From Pseudomonas marvdashtae (GTDB taxonomy: Bacteria; Pseudomonadota; Gammaproteobacteria; Pseudomonadales; Pseudomonadaceae): DNA of 64,000 nucleotides. This document shows, in pieces, positions 1-9,248 of the stretch. The stretch lies in contig NZ_JABWQX020000001.1 of assembly GCF_014268655.2 (NCBI RefSeq), positions 1,022,001-1,086,000 of the forward strand, written 5' to 3'. A program made the position numbers and the translations under genes. A model generated the notes under the pieces. The model saw nothing but the letters and a program-made list of their open reading frames with translations. It ran no database searches and was not told the DNA's origin. The number at the start of each line of letters is the position of its first letter. Positions within the stretch are counted from its first letter, which is position 1.

Positions 1-1104
1 AGCCGGGAGCACTTTTATCCGTTTGGTGAAACGGCTTATCTGGCCGGGAGCGATGCAACCGAGGTGAGTTACAAGACCGTACGCTATTCGGGCAAGGAGC
101 GGGATGCGACGGGGCTTTATTACTATGGCTTTCGTTATTACGTCCCGTGGTTGCAGCGTTGGGTGAACCCGGACCCGGTGGGGGTGGTGGATGGTTTGAA
201 CCTTTACTGGATGACTCGAAACAACCCGGTCAGTTTTATCGATGACGATGGCGCCATTACTAAAAAGCTGTCCAATGGGCTGTGGAACCCGGTGATTGCG
301 GTGGGTGCTGAACGCGATATCCCAGGGGCGGAGCGTGCTGATACCGGCGCTTTTCAGCGCAATGTACCGGCAGTCGCAACGACGACCAATATCCATAATG
401 CGCTTACTGAAACCGAACTCAACAAAGTGGAGATAACCACTCAATTGTTGAACACTGCTCGCAATGTTTCTTCTGAGTTAAACAACAGGCAAGGCGGGGC
501 CAAGCTCCTGTTCACAATGGAAAAATTCAGCTATTCCGGAGCAGGTAGCGGAACCTTTAATGCGCTGAAAGTCTTGGAAGGTCCGTGGGACATTCCCGAA
601 AAAAATAATGCGATATTGGCGTTCTGGGCGCCTCAGGGCGGCTATGTCGACATACCGGTTGACCCCGGGCGGAGCCATCCAGACTATGTGTTCACCCCTG
701 GGTTCAGCGGTTGTTCGCTGACGGTGGATCAGCTCAACGACAATGTACTCCGTGTTCGGCATGTCCAAGGCGGTAAGGAAAACGCCGAATACAATGATTT
801 AGCTGACAGCGAGCATGGGTTCGGACTTGGCGCGGTAATGGGCTACAAGGACTACGGCTATGCCTTGGGCGCCAAAGGCCAACAGGAAGAGGTCACCACC
901 GCCTTTGCCTTTATGAAATTCGACCAAGAGGCGCAAGCCTGGAAAATTATTTATCAGACCACCCAGGGGACGGCTTCGATCGAAAAATATACACCAGACC
1001 GAAAAGTCTCTCTGTTCAATCGCTCGAACGCATCGGTCACTGTTTTTTCAAAAATGAGGGTTCGCAAAGTCCAGTCCATGCGGGTGCACGTGACTAACCA
1101 ATAA
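1..1104 (+). CDS. RHS/TccC-type toxin, 3' part (5' end outside window)
   Basis: The frame is open from base 1, so this is the end of a longer gene (367 residues visible). The first ~84 residues are the terminal RHS core (HFYPFGE, YSGKERDATGLYYYGFRYY, RWVNPDP, GLNLY, NNPVSF.DDDG), about 90% identical by eye to the same part of the next gene (3010-3259). After the DDG motif the sequence switches to a unique tip of ~280 residues. In TcC proteins this tip is cut off by the core and carried as the toxic cargo inside the RHS shell. The tip has an SGC motif (Cys codon 712-714) and a His 16 residues later (760-762), a spacing close to that of CNF1-type deamidases; that assignment is inference. No immunity gene is evident downstream, as usual for Tc toxins. 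Confidence 0.85.
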   Translation, partial: SREHFYPFGETAYLAGSDATEVSYKTVRYSGKERDATGLYYYGFRYYVPWLQRWVNPDPVGVVDGLNLYWMTRNNPVSFIDDDGAITKKLSNGLWNPVIAVGAERDIPGAERADTGAFQRNVPAVATTTNIHNALTETELNKVEITTQLLNTARNVSSELNNRQGGAKLLFTMEKFSYSGAGSGTFNALKVLEGPWDIPEKNNAILAFWAPQGGYVDIPVDPGRSHPDYVFTPGFSGCSLTVDQLNDNVLRVRHVQGGKENAEYNDLADSEHGFGLGAVMGYKDYGYALGAKGQQEEVTTAFAFMKFDQEAQAWKIIYQTTQGTASIEKYTPDRKVSLFNRSNASVTVFSKMRVRKVQSMRVHVTNQ

Positions 1105-1293
1105 TTGCAGCTAAATACTGCTTGGATGCCCCGATAATCAGCAAAAAAACGGCGGAATGCTCCGGATTGTCTTGTCTGCGTACCGCGATTGGTTGCCCGC
1201 CTGTCGCCACTGTCACATCTGACAGTAGGCAGTCTTGCCGGACCGTTGATTAGATGGCCTGTAGAACCATGGCGTCATGACGGGCACTGCTGA
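1105..1293. other. Gap between two RHS genes
   Basis: A 189-base non-coding gap. I see no convincing terminator, repeat or promoter in it. No clear Shine-Dalgarno sequence precedes the next start at 1294. Confidence 0.4.
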
Positions 1294-4098
1294 ATGAGTA
1301 TGGATCATAAAACACCAACACTGATTGCTGTCGACGCGCGCGGTTTGCCGGTGCGTTCGGTGGGCTATTGCCGCAACGTCGAGCATGGCCCTGCGCAGCG
1401 ACGCATCAACCGCAGCCGCTTCGATATGGCCAGGCGCGCGGTGAAACAGTGGGATCCGCGCTTGTGGGCTTTGCAACGGACGGATGAGACGGCGCCGGCC
1501 AATCTTTCGGCGATCTATTCGCTGTCCGGCGCCACGCTGCATACGGACAGCGTCGACGCGGGCATACAGACCGGTCTGCCCGGTCTTGCCGATGAAGGCT
1601 TGCTGGGCTGGGACGGTCGAGGGACGCAACGTGAGGTTTTATATGACAACCTGCTGCGTCCCGTGGCGGTGTTCGAGCAAGGCACCAGCCAGCCACGTCG
1701 CTGCACCGAGCGCATGACCTACGGATATCCGGGCCAGGGCGATCAAGACCACAACCAGCATGGGCAATTGATCCGTCACGACGACCCGGCGGGGACGCTG
1801 GTGCTGGCGTCGTTTGCCCTGACCGGGCAAAACCTTGTCCAGGATCGTCGTTTCATTCTCGACGCGGCTCAAGTCGATTGGCCGGAGTTGGAGGCTGATC
1901 GCGAGCTCTTGCTTGAACCCGGTGACGGCGCCGTTTCGACGTCGCGCGTCGGGCCGCTGGGGGATGTGCTGGAGCAGGTCGATGCCAGGGGAAATCGACA
2001 ATGGCAACGTCTGACGCTTGATGGCCGGATGTCTGGCAGTCAATTGCAGTTGGCGGGGCAGGGCGATTGGCAGTCGCTGGTGAGCGACATTCGCTACGAC
2101 GCCTTCGGGCAGATCGAACAGGAGACGGCCGGCAACGACGTCCAGACCACGCTCACCTACAGCCCCGAAGACGGTCGACTGATCGAGCGCCAAGCCGTGC
2201 GCGCGGGCGATGTATTGCAACACTTGCTCTACGACTATGACCCCATGGGCAATGTGCTCGGCATCGAGGATCAAGTCTTGCCGATCCGCTACTTCGCCAA
2301 CCAGCGCATCGAGCCGGTCAGCCGTTTTGTCTACGACAGTCTCTACCAACTGATCGAAGCCACGGGGTGGGAGGCGGGCGCCGCCAATCAGGGGCCGAAC
2401 GCCGTGGAGCGCAACGACCCGACGGCGGTCAGCAATTACCGGCAGACCTACCGCTACGACGAGGCCGGTAATTTATTGGAGCTGACGCACGTCGGTGCCC
2501 AAAGCCATGGCCGGGAAATCAAAGCGGCCCAGTACAGCAATCGCTGCCTGCCATACCGCAATGGCGTGCCGCCCACGGAAGAGGAAATCGCCGCCGCGTT
2601 CGATGCGCGGGGCAATTGCCTGGAATTGGACGCAGGCCGATTCCTGGCGTGGGACCTGCGTAACCAGTTGAGTTCGGTCACGCCCATCGAACGCGCCTCG
2701 GGGCTCAACGATAGCGAGGCCTATATCTATGACGGCGGCGGGCATCGCGTGCGCAAGCTTCGCACCCTGCAAACCGGCGCTCGCACGCTGTCCGCCGAAG
2801 TACGTTATTTGCCGGGGCTGGAACTGCGCGCAGACAGCGGCACGGGCGAGGCGTTGCAGGTAATCGTCGCCGATGGCGGGCTCAGCGGCGTCCGCGTCCT
2901 GCATTGGGAAAGCGCATCGCCGACCGGCGAGAACGACTGCTATCGATACAGCATTGCGGATCACTTGGGCTCGGTCGGCCTGGAACTGGCCCAGGACGGG
3001 CGGATCATCAGTCAGGAGCACTTTTATCCGTTTGGTGAAACGGCTTACCTGGCCGGGAGCGATACAACCGAGGTGAGTTACAAGACGGTCCGTTATTCAG
3101 GCAAGGAGCGGGATGCGACGGGGCTTTACTACTACGGTTTTCGTTATTACGTCCCGTGGTTGCAGCGTTGGGTGAATCCGGACCCGGCGGGGGCGGTGGA
3201 GGGTTTGAATCTATACGCGATGGTGGGAAACAATCCGCTTACTTTTGTGGATACGGATGGGCGCGGAAAAGAGGATGTGGTGAGCGGGCCGGAGACAAAA
3301 AAAGGTGAGAAAGCGCCGTTCATCAATCCTGCTGTGCCGTTTCGCCGACTTGAATTCGTATCTGAACCTAAGCTAACGGCAAAGGGCATTTTCGACCGCT
3401 ATTCGGCTAAGTACAGTGATAAGGACAGGCAACTACCTTTCACCATGATGGAAGAAATCACAGCGGGTAAATTGAATTTCATAACAGCCAAGGCAGCGCC
3501 CAACGTCATGGCAAAAACAGAGGATAAGCGTTTCAAGTTGCGGCACTACACTCAGTCCGGCGGCGAGCCGCCATTCAGTGAAATCACCTCGAATTTTGCC
3601 TTGGTTCAACAGGGCGTGAAGAAGCTGGGGGACAAGAGCGGTAACACAAATGAAAAAGACTGGACCCAGGCAGGCAATATGGGCTTCACCTTTTTTCTCT
3701 TGGTCATTAATGATGAGGTAAATGATCGCGCGTTTCTCGCTTCGGCGACTCACTATGCTGAGTACGATCTTGAAGACGAGCAGGCGTTGCAAGAGGCTCT
3801 TGGCGTGGACTTCAAAAATGTGGAGTTTTTCGCCTCTCCAGATGTTCTGGCCCCGGAGCACTCGAAACTCGAGACGGTACCTATGGTGAGAGGTCATTTG
3901 AAAGACTTGAAGGCAATGCTGTTGGCAAAATCAGCAGTTCCTGCTGTACAAGTCGGAAGAATGGAGCCTCGCGCCCTGCTCGATAAGATCGATACAGCCT
4001 TCGGAGGCAGTCTTGAAATCAAGATTCCTGGCTCGATAAAAGTCAAAACGTGGCTTAAAAAAGCCGTGACATCAGGCCCAAGGCGGCTCGCCGCCTGA
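1294..4098 (+). CDS. tccC: TccC-type insecticidal toxin complex protein (RHS core plus variable toxin tip)
   Basis: A 934-residue protein. The N-terminus (TPTLIAVDARGLPVRSVGY, R..R..D, DPRLWALQ, DSVDAG) matches the start of TccC-type C components, not enterobacterial Rhs. YD/RHS repeats follow (e.g. YDAFGQIEQETAG, YDPMGNVL, YDEAGNLLEL). The core ends near residue 656 with RWVNPDPAG...NNPLTFVDTDG, the autoproteolytic region of C proteins. Residues 657-934 are a variable tip unrelated to the tip of the upstream gene. It has LRHYT at 749-753, the type of motif seen at the start of some ADP-ribosyltransferase folds, but I do not recognise the family. In known Tc systems C pairs with B in a shell docked on a TcA pore; no tcA or tcB gene is in this window. 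The start is tentative because no good ribosome site is seen; residue 3 (ATG 1300) is an alternative. Confidence 0.85.
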   Translation: MSMDHKTPTLIAVDARGLPVRSVGYCRNVEHGPAQRRINRSRFDMARRAVKQWDPRLWALQRTDETAPANLSAIYSLSGATLHTDSVDAGIQTGLPGLADEGLLGWDGRGTQREVLYDNLLRPVAVFEQGTSQPRRCTERMTYGYPGQGDQDHNQHGQLIRHDDPAGTLVLASFALTGQNLVQDRRFILDAAQVDWPELEADRELLLEPGDGAVSTSRVGPLGDVLEQVDARGNRQWQRLTLDGRMSGSQLQLAGQGDWQSLVSDIRYDAFGQIEQETAGNDVQTTLTYSPEDGRLIERQAVRAGDVLQHLLYDYDPMGNVLGIEDQVLPIRYFANQRIEPVSRFVYDSLYQLIEATGWEAGAANQGPNAVERNDPTAVSNYRQTYRYDEAGNLLELTHVGAQSHGREIKAAQYSNRCLPYRNGVPPTEEEIAAAFDARGNCLELDAGRFLAWDLRNQLSSVTPIERASGLNDSEAYIYDGGGHRVRKLRTLQTGARTLSAEVRYLPGLELRADSGTGEALQVIVADGGLSGVRVLHWESASPTGENDCYRYSIADHLGSVGLELAQDGRIISQEHFYPFGETAYLAGSDTTEVSYKTVRYSGKERDATGLYYYGFRYYVPWLQRWVNPDPAGAVEGLNLYAMVGNNPLTFVDTDGRGKEDVVSGPETKKGEKAPFINPAVPFRRLEFVSEPKLTAKGIFDRYSAKYSDKDRQLPFTMMEEITAGKLNFITAKAAPNVMAKTEDKRFKLRHYTQSGGEPPFSEITSNFALVQQGVKKLGDKSGNTNEKDWTQAGNMGFTFFLLVINDEVNDRAFLASATHYAEYDLEDEQALQEALGVDFKNVEFFASPDVLAPEHSKLETVPMVRGHLKDLKAMLLAKSAVPAVQVGRMEPRALLDKIDTAFGGSLEIKIPGSIKVKTWLKKAVTSGPRRLAA

Positions 4099-4102
4099 AC
4101 CC

Positions 4103-4165
4103 AAAAAAAGCCCCCGCCCAACCCGCTGCGGATAGGGGACGCAGTGGGCTGGATGGGGGCTTCTT
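4103..4165. terminator. Bidirectional terminator between tccC and algA
   Basis: A long imperfect hairpin lies between the convergent genes. AAGCCCCC at 4108-4115 pairs with GGGGGCTT at 4155-4162, with further pairing inside, and an A-run precedes it (T-run on the other strand). A shorter hairpin (AGGCGG/CCGCCT, 4081-4096) overlaps the end of tccC. Confidence 0.75.
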
Positions 4166-4178
4166 GTACGGCTGATCG

Positions 4179-5630
4179 TTACTGCGCGATGGTCTTCACC
4201 GACACGCCACGTTCGATCGGGGTGGAGCGACCGTAGATGTCTTCGAAACGCTCGATGTCATCTTCACCCAGGTAGCTGCCGGACTGCACTTCGATGATTT
4301 CCAATGGGATCTTGCCCGGGTTGCGCAGGCGGTGGACCGACGCGATCGGGATGTAGGTCGACTGGTTTTCGCAGAGCAGGAACACGTTCTCGTCGCAGGT
4401 CACTTCGGCGGTGCCGCTGACCACGATCCAGTGTTCGGCGCGGTGGTGGTGCATCTGCAGCGACAGGCACGCGCCCGGCTTGACCGAGATGTGCTTGACC
4501 TGGAAACGACCGCCCATGTCCACCGAGTCATAGGAACCCCACGGACGATAGACCTCGCAGTGGTTCTGGGTTTCGCTGCGGCCCTGGGCGTTGAGGGTGT
4601 TGACCAGTTGCTTGACGCCTTGGACCTTGTCCTTGTGGGCGATCATCATGGCGTCTTTGGTTTCGACCACGACGATGTTGTCCAGGCCGATCACCGACAC
4701 CAGTTTGCCGTTGCCATGGATCATGCAATTGCGGCTGTCCTGGATCACGACGTCGCCCTTGGTGACGTTGCCGTTGGTGTCTTTTGCATTGACTTCCCAC
4801 AGCGACGCCCAGCAACCGACATCGCTCCAGCCGGCCGACAGCGGCACCACGCAGGCGCGCTGGGTCTTTTCCATGACGGCGTAGTCGATGGAGTTGTCCG
4901 GGCAGCAGGCGAAGGTGGCTTCGTCGAAGGTGATGGTGTCGGCGGTCTGCTCGCTGCGCTCCAGGGTCAGGAGGCAGGTGTCGTAGATGTCCGGATCGTG
5001 CTTTTTCAGCTCTTCGAGGAAACGGCTGGCGCGGAACAGGAACATGCCGCTGTTCCAGAAGTAGCCGCCGGCTTCGACGAATTCAGTGGCGCGCTTGACG
5101 TCGGGTTTTTCGACGAAGTGCGAGACGCGGCTGACGCCTTCAGGCAGCAGGGCATCGTTGGTCGACTTGATATAGCCGTAGCCGGTTTCCGGCTTGGTGG
5201 CCGGTACGCCGAACAGGACCATTTCGCCACGCTCGGCGGCCACGGTGGCCAGGGCCAAAGCGCGTTGCAGGGCTTTCTGGTCTTCCACCACGTGGTCGGC
5301 CGGCAACACCAGCATCAGCTCGTCGCGGCCTTCGTTGACCAGCATCATCGCAGTCAGGGCAACGGCCGGCGCGGTGTTGCGCCCGAACGGTTCCATCAGG
5401 ATGCGCTGGGCTTCCAGGTTGCGAGCGGACAGTTGCTCGTTGACGATGAAGCGGTGGTCTTTGTTGCAGACCACGATTGGCGTGTCCATGCCTTCGAACA
5501 CCAGGCGTTCGAGGGTCTGTTGGAACAGAGTGTGCTCGCCGGTCAGGGCCAGGAACTGTTTAGGGAACTGCTTGCGCGAAAGCGGCCAAAGACGTGAGCC
5601 GCTACCACCTGACAAGATCACCGGAATCAT
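4179..5630 (-). CDS. algA: Mannose-6-phosphate isomerase / GDP-mannose pyrophosphorylase AlgA
   Basis: 483 residues, the usual length of the bifunctional enzyme that makes mannose-6-phosphate from fructose-6-phosphate and later GDP-mannose from mannose-1-phosphate, in the cytoplasm. The N-terminal nucleotidyltransferase signature (ILSGGSGSRLWPLSRKQFPK, residues ~5-24) and FVEKP motif are intact. The C-terminal cupin isomerase domain (VYRPWGSYDSVD, HHHRAEHWIVVSGTAEV) follows. It is the last gene of the alginate operon, 111 bases after algF. The start has a good GGAG ribosome site. Confidence 0.97.
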   Translation of the reverse strand: MIPVILSGGSGSRLWPLSRKQFPKQFLALTGEHTLFQQTLERLVFEGMDTPIVVCNKDHRFIVNEQLSARNLEAQRILMEPFGRNTAPAVALTAMMLVNEGRDELMLVLPADHVVEDQKALQRALALATVAAERGEMVLFGVPATKPETGYGYIKSTNDALLPEGVSRVSHFVEKPDVKRATEFVEAGGYFWNSGMFLFRASRFLEELKKHDPDIYDTCLLTLERSEQTADTITFDEATFACCPDNSIDYAVMEKTQRACVVPLSAGWSDVGCWASLWEVNAKDTNGNVTKGDVVIQDSRNCMIHGNGKLVSVIGLDNIVVVETKDAMMIAHKDKVQGVKQLVNTLNAQGRSETQNHCEVYRPWGSYDSVDMGGRFQVKHISVKPGACLSLQMHHHRAEHWIVVSGTAEVTCDENVFLLCENQSTYIPIASVHRLRNPGKIPLEIIEVQSGSYLGEDDIERFEDIYGRSTPIERGVSVKTIAQ

Positions 5631-5705
5631 GTGTGTTACTCCTACAAAATCGAAATGGTTTTAGAGCTACTGCGTTCTGTCGTTTCACTCTCTTGTTTTT
5701 GTTCC

Positions 5706-5736
5706 GTGCCCGAGCAGCCCGCAGGCCGCCCGGGCA
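5706..5736 (-). other. Hairpin in the algF-algA gap
   Basis: TGCCCG (5707-5712) and CGGGCA (5731-5736) can pair with GC-rich pairing inside, just after the algF stop. No T-run follows on the - strand, so it looks like an mRNA 3'-end stabiliser or weak attenuator rather than a full terminator. Confidence 0.4.
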
Positions 5737-5741
5737 AATGA

Positions 5742-6407
5742 TCAGCGGGTGGAAGCCGGACGCTTGACCCATACTGGCGACAGGCTGCTGCCCGAGCCGG
5801 TCACGTAGAGCACGGCTGCTTCGCCGCGTTCCAGGGCAACTGGCTTGAGGTCGCCGACTTTCTTGTCGCCTTCGAACAGGGCCAGGCTTACTTTCACCGG
5901 GTTGATTTCACGTTCGCCACGGCCCTTGGCCGCTACGTTCGGAACCACTTCGGTCTTGCCGTCAGCGGTCTTGAGGGTCAACGCCTTGTCGGTGAGGTTC
6001 TGGACGCGTACCAGGGATTTCTGCTTGTTCTTGAACGGTGGTTCTTCGATCAGTTGTGGCTGGCCGGTGGCGTTGTTCACCAGGGTGTAATAGTGATCGG
6101 AAGCCAGTTTAACCGGAACGGTCTGGCTGCCCACTTTGGCGCTGTAGTCGCCGCCAGGCATGAAGCTGAAGTCGCTGCTGGCCAACGGGGCCACGTCGCT
6201 GATGTTGGTGCTGCCGACGGTGGCGCTGATTTCGGCGTTGCTGGCGTTGTAGATCCGCACGAAGCTCGAACCTTTTGGCGCAACCGGGCCGTACAGGGCT
6301 GAGTCACCGGCGAAGGCGGAGAACGAAAGGGCACTCATGCTGGCGACCAGGGCAACGGCCTTGAAGGAGCGAGCAGCGAGACGGCGAGGAGTAGTGTTGA
6401 AAGTCAT
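5742..6407 (-). CDS. algF: Alginate O-acetylation protein AlgF
   Basis: 221 residues with a cleavable signal peptide (basic start, hydrophobic stretch, ALSFSAFA/GD near residue 33), so periplasmic. AlgF works with AlgI and AlgJ in acetylating mannuronate residues; its exact role is not settled. The body has two predicted beta-rich parts (ALYGPVAPKGSSFVRIYN and SLVRVQNLTDKALTL). A strong GAGAGG ribosome site precedes the start, 14 bases after the algJ stop. Confidence 0.96.
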   Translation of the reverse strand: MTFNTTPRRLAARSFKAVALVASMSALSFSAFAGDSALYGPVAPKGSSFVRIYNASNAEISATVGSTNISDVAPLASSDFSFMPGGDYSAKVGSQTVPVKLASDHYYTLVNNATGQPQLIEEPPFKNKQKSLVRVQNLTDKALTLKTADGKTEVVPNVAAKGRGEREINPVKVSLALFEGDKKVGDLKPVALERGEAAVLYVTGSGSSLSPVWVKRPASTR

Positions 6408-6421
6408 GGTGGACCTCTCTT

Positions 6422-7597
6422 TCAGTTTTGCGCCCGATCGGGCGTCTCGGATTGTGTGTTAGCAGCTACGTTCTGTTGGCGGGCACCGGCTTGCTTGAGC
6501 TCGGCGACCCACTGCGGATCGGCGTCGCCGATCTCGTTGTTCACTGGCAAATAACGTTCTGGAAACTCCCAGATCAGCACTTGTGGCGGGCTGTTCTTGA
6601 AGGCGTCGCTCTTGAGGTAGCTGAGCATCGGCAGAATCGGGCCATGGCCGTCTTCGGCGTAGTTGACGACGTCGCTGTGCAGGGCTTGCTTGAGCGCACC
6701 GACGAAGTTCCAGGTTGGGTTGGCGCTGTAGCTGGTACCGATCAGGGCCACGGGCACCTGGGCATCGGCAAACAACGCGTCGTCGCTGGCCGGCTGGTCG
6801 TCGGCTTCGCGGGTGTTGCGTTTGACCAGCGGCTCCTGGGCTGGCATCAGGTTTTCAAACAGCGGGTCCAGCGGCAGGAACTGACGCAGGTCGCCCTTGT
6901 GGATGATCTTTTCCGCAGGCTCGGTGACGAAACGCTGTGGCTCGCCGTTGAGAGGAGTACGTTCGGCAATCGCCTTGGCCAGATGTTCCGCAGCGATTTG
7001 CGCGCCTTCCGGTGTCCAGTGGGTGTCGGTGCGCAGGAACACTTGCTGGCCGCTTTGCTTGGCCTGTTGCATCGGGCCGAGCAGGTCCGGGGCGAGGATC
7101 TTGTCTGCCGCCACGCGAGCGTGGAAATCCTGGTACAGGTTGGCGTGAATGCTCGAAGGCTTCACTTCACCCAAGTGTTCCGGGTACAGCCGCGCTTTGG
7201 CCGGGACGATCGCCATGACCAAGGTGATGCCCTGTTCCTTGAGTTTCTGGCGCACGCCTTCGACCAGCGCGTAGTTGTCCTGCAGGTTCTGTTCTTCGTT
7301 GACGATCGGGTTGAACTCTTCGTCGCTGTATAGCCACTGGTCGCGGCCGAGGACCACGCCTTTGCGGCCTTCGTTGAACAGCTTGTAGTCCAGTGCCGCC
7401 CAGATGTTGGTGCCCAGGCGCTTGATCGGAAACTCTTCGTCGTAATGCGTTTCCACGGCCTTGGCCCAGCGACCGTTGAGCACGGTCGCATCGGGGTTGG
7501 TACTGAAGCCGAGGAAGCTGCGCATCGACCAAATACCCAGGGCTGTCAGGATCAGCATAAACAGCGCGACGTAGAAGATGCGTAATGAGCGGGTCAT
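6422..7597 (-). CDS. algJ: Alginate O-acetyltransferase AlgJ
   Basis: 391 residues; an N-terminal membrane anchor or uncleaved signal (residues ~7-27) puts the SGNH-like domain in the periplasm. The catalytic residues are visible: TDTHW (D191, H193) and GTSYS (S289), one residue off the positions reported for P. aeruginosa AlgJ. It takes acetyl groups brought by AlgI towards alginate or AlgX. It lies 11 bases after algI with a GAGGGA ribosome site. Confidence 0.96.
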   Translation of the reverse strand: MTRSLRIFYVALFMLILTALGIWSMRSFLGFSTNPDATVLNGRWAKAVETHYDEEFPIKRLGTNIWAALDYKLFNEGRKGVVLGRDQWLYSDEEFNPIVNEEQNLQDNYALVEGVRQKLKEQGITLVMAIVPAKARLYPEHLGEVKPSSIHANLYQDFHARVAADKILAPDLLGPMQQAKQSGQQVFLRTDTHWTPEGAQIAAEHLAKAIAERTPLNGEPQRFVTEPAEKIIHKGDLRQFLPLDPLFENLMPAQEPLVKRNTREADDQPASDDALFADAQVPVALIGTSYSANPTWNFVGALKQALHSDVVNYAEDGHGPILPMLSYLKSDAFKNSPPQVLIWEFPERYLPVNNEIGDADPQWVAELKQAGARQQNVAANTQSETPDRAQN

Positions 7598-7608
7598 GTT
7601 CAGATCCC

Positions 7609-9174
7609 TCAGAACTGGAAGTAAAGGAACGGCGAGAAGCTTTGCGCCGACAGTTTGAGAATCGAGGCGATGAACAGCACCAACACCAGGGTGCGCATCA
7701 CGTAGCGAGACCAGTCCACAGTCCAGTAGGCCGGTTGCACCTGGGCTTCGACGCCGACGGTGTAGCCCGGTTCATGGATGGTCGACGGGTTGTCGCCCGG
7801 TACGGCTTTGATCAGCCCCGGTTGCGCGGTAGCAGGACCGTTGGCTTCGGTGCTCTGTTCAGGCTTGGCCTTGACCGGCGGACGATTGGTGTAGAAGTCG
7901 CGCAGGCCGAAGAAGGCGAGGGTGATGTAGGCCACCGCCAACGTAGCGATCTGCAGGCCGGTGAGGTTGGCACGGGTCAGTTCCGACAGCGACCAGTCGC
8001 CGAAGCTGAACATGGCGCTGTACATGCGACCGGCCACGTGCAGGTTTTCTGCACGGAAGATCACCCAGCCCATCACTACCAGCAGGAACGTCAGCGCCCA
8101 GCGGATCGGGTTGATGCTGCGTGGGTTGGTGTCGATACCCACCGCTTTCTCGATGGCCAGCCACATGCCGTGCCAGGCGCCCCAGATCACGTAGGTGATG
8201 TTCGCGCCGTGCCACAGACCGCCCAGGAGCATGGTCAGGAACAGGTTGCGATAGGTCATCAGCGTGCCTTTGCGGTTACCGCCAAGGGTGATGTAGAGGT
8301 AATCGCGCAGCCAGGTCGACAGGCTGATGTGCCAGCGACGCCAGAACTCGGTGATCGACTGGCTGATGTACGGCTGCTTGAAGTTTTCCATGAAGCGGAA
8401 ACCCATCATCAAGCCCAGGCCGATGGCCATGTCGCTGTAGCCGGAGAAGTCGAAGTACAACTGCGCGGTGTACGCCAGGGCGCCGAGCCAGGCATCGCCG
8501 GTGGTCGGGTTTTGCAGGGCAAAGCAATGGTCGGCCACCACCGCCAGGGTGTCGGCGATGAACACTTTCTTGATGAAGCCCTGCATGAAGCGCGTGCAGC
8601 CTTCGGAGAACTTGTCCAGCGTGTGGGTGCGGTTGTTGAACTGGTCGGCCAGGTCACGGAAACGCAGCACGGGACCGGCAATCAAGTGCGGGAAGATCGC
8701 CACGAATGCCGCGAAGTCGATCAGGTTGCGGGTTGCCGGGGTGTCGCCGCGGTAGACGTCGATGATGTAGCTGATGGACTCGAAGATGTAGAACGAGATC
8801 CCGATCGGCAACAGTACGTGGGTCAGGATGAACGGGTTCAGACCGAAGCCACTGATGATCGCATTGAGGCTGTCCACGCCGAAGTTGGCGTATTTGAAGT
8901 AGCCCAGGATCGCCAAGTCCACGCCCACGCCGAGCAGCAGCCAGCGCTGGGCCGGTTTGGTGCGCACACCGGCGGCGCCGACTTTCAGGCCGATCCAGTA
9001 GTTCCACAGGGTCACGCCTGCGAACAGGGCCAGGAAGTCCACCCGCCACCAGGCATAGAACACGTAGCTGGCGATCAGCAGCAGCAGGTTGCGATAGCGT
9101 TGCCCGCTCAAGTAATACAAGCCGAGAAAGATCGGCAAGAATAGGAACAGGAACACATTGGATGAAAATACCAT
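7609..9174 (-). CDS. algI: Membrane-bound O-acyltransferase AlgI
   Basis: 521 residues, many membrane segments, MBOAT family. Motifs include YFDFSGYSDMAIG, the EFWRRWHISLSTWLRDY stretch, and GGLWHGAN with the MBOAT histidine. It moves acetyl groups across the inner membrane for alginate acetylation. The start at MVFSSNVF matches the family and has a GGAGA site; a longer in-frame start at 9198 adds eight unlikely residues. The 192-base gap to algL holds a REPIN. Confidence 0.96.
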   Translation of the reverse strand: MVFSSNVFLFLFLPIFLGLYYLSGQRYRNLLLLIASYVFYAWWRVDFLALFAGVTLWNYWIGLKVGAAGVRTKPAQRWLLLGVGVDLAILGYFKYANFGVDSLNAIISGFGLNPFILTHVLLPIGISFYIFESISYIIDVYRGDTPATRNLIDFAAFVAIFPHLIAGPVLRFRDLADQFNNRTHTLDKFSEGCTRFMQGFIKKVFIADTLAVVADHCFALQNPTTGDAWLGALAYTAQLYFDFSGYSDMAIGLGLMMGFRFMENFKQPYISQSITEFWRRWHISLSTWLRDYLYITLGGNRKGTLMTYRNLFLTMLLGGLWHGANITYVIWGAWHGMWLAIEKAVGIDTNPRSINPIRWALTFLLVVMGWVIFRAENLHVAGRMYSAMFSFGDWSLSELTRANLTGLQIATLAVAYITLAFFGLRDFYTNRPPVKAKPEQSTEANGPATAQPGLIKAVPGDNPSTIHEPGYTVGVEAQVQPAYWTVDWSRYVMRTLVLVLFIASILKLSAQSFSPFLYFQF

Positions 9175-9248
9175 CCCGATCTCTCCATGTTGAATCAACA
9201 GTCAAGGGCCAGAGCCCCCCCAAACCCCCCCATGAAAAAGAGGGGTGA

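Noticed and set aside
1105..1293. Immunity gene between the two RHS genes
   Set aside because: The gap has no credible open frame on either strand. Tc-type toxins act on other cells by a pore and do not need one.
5658..5669. GTTTTAGAGCTA, the start of the Streptococcus pyogenes Cas9 repeat
   Set aside because: A 12-base chance match in the algF-algA gap; there is no repeat array, no anti-repeat and no cas gene.
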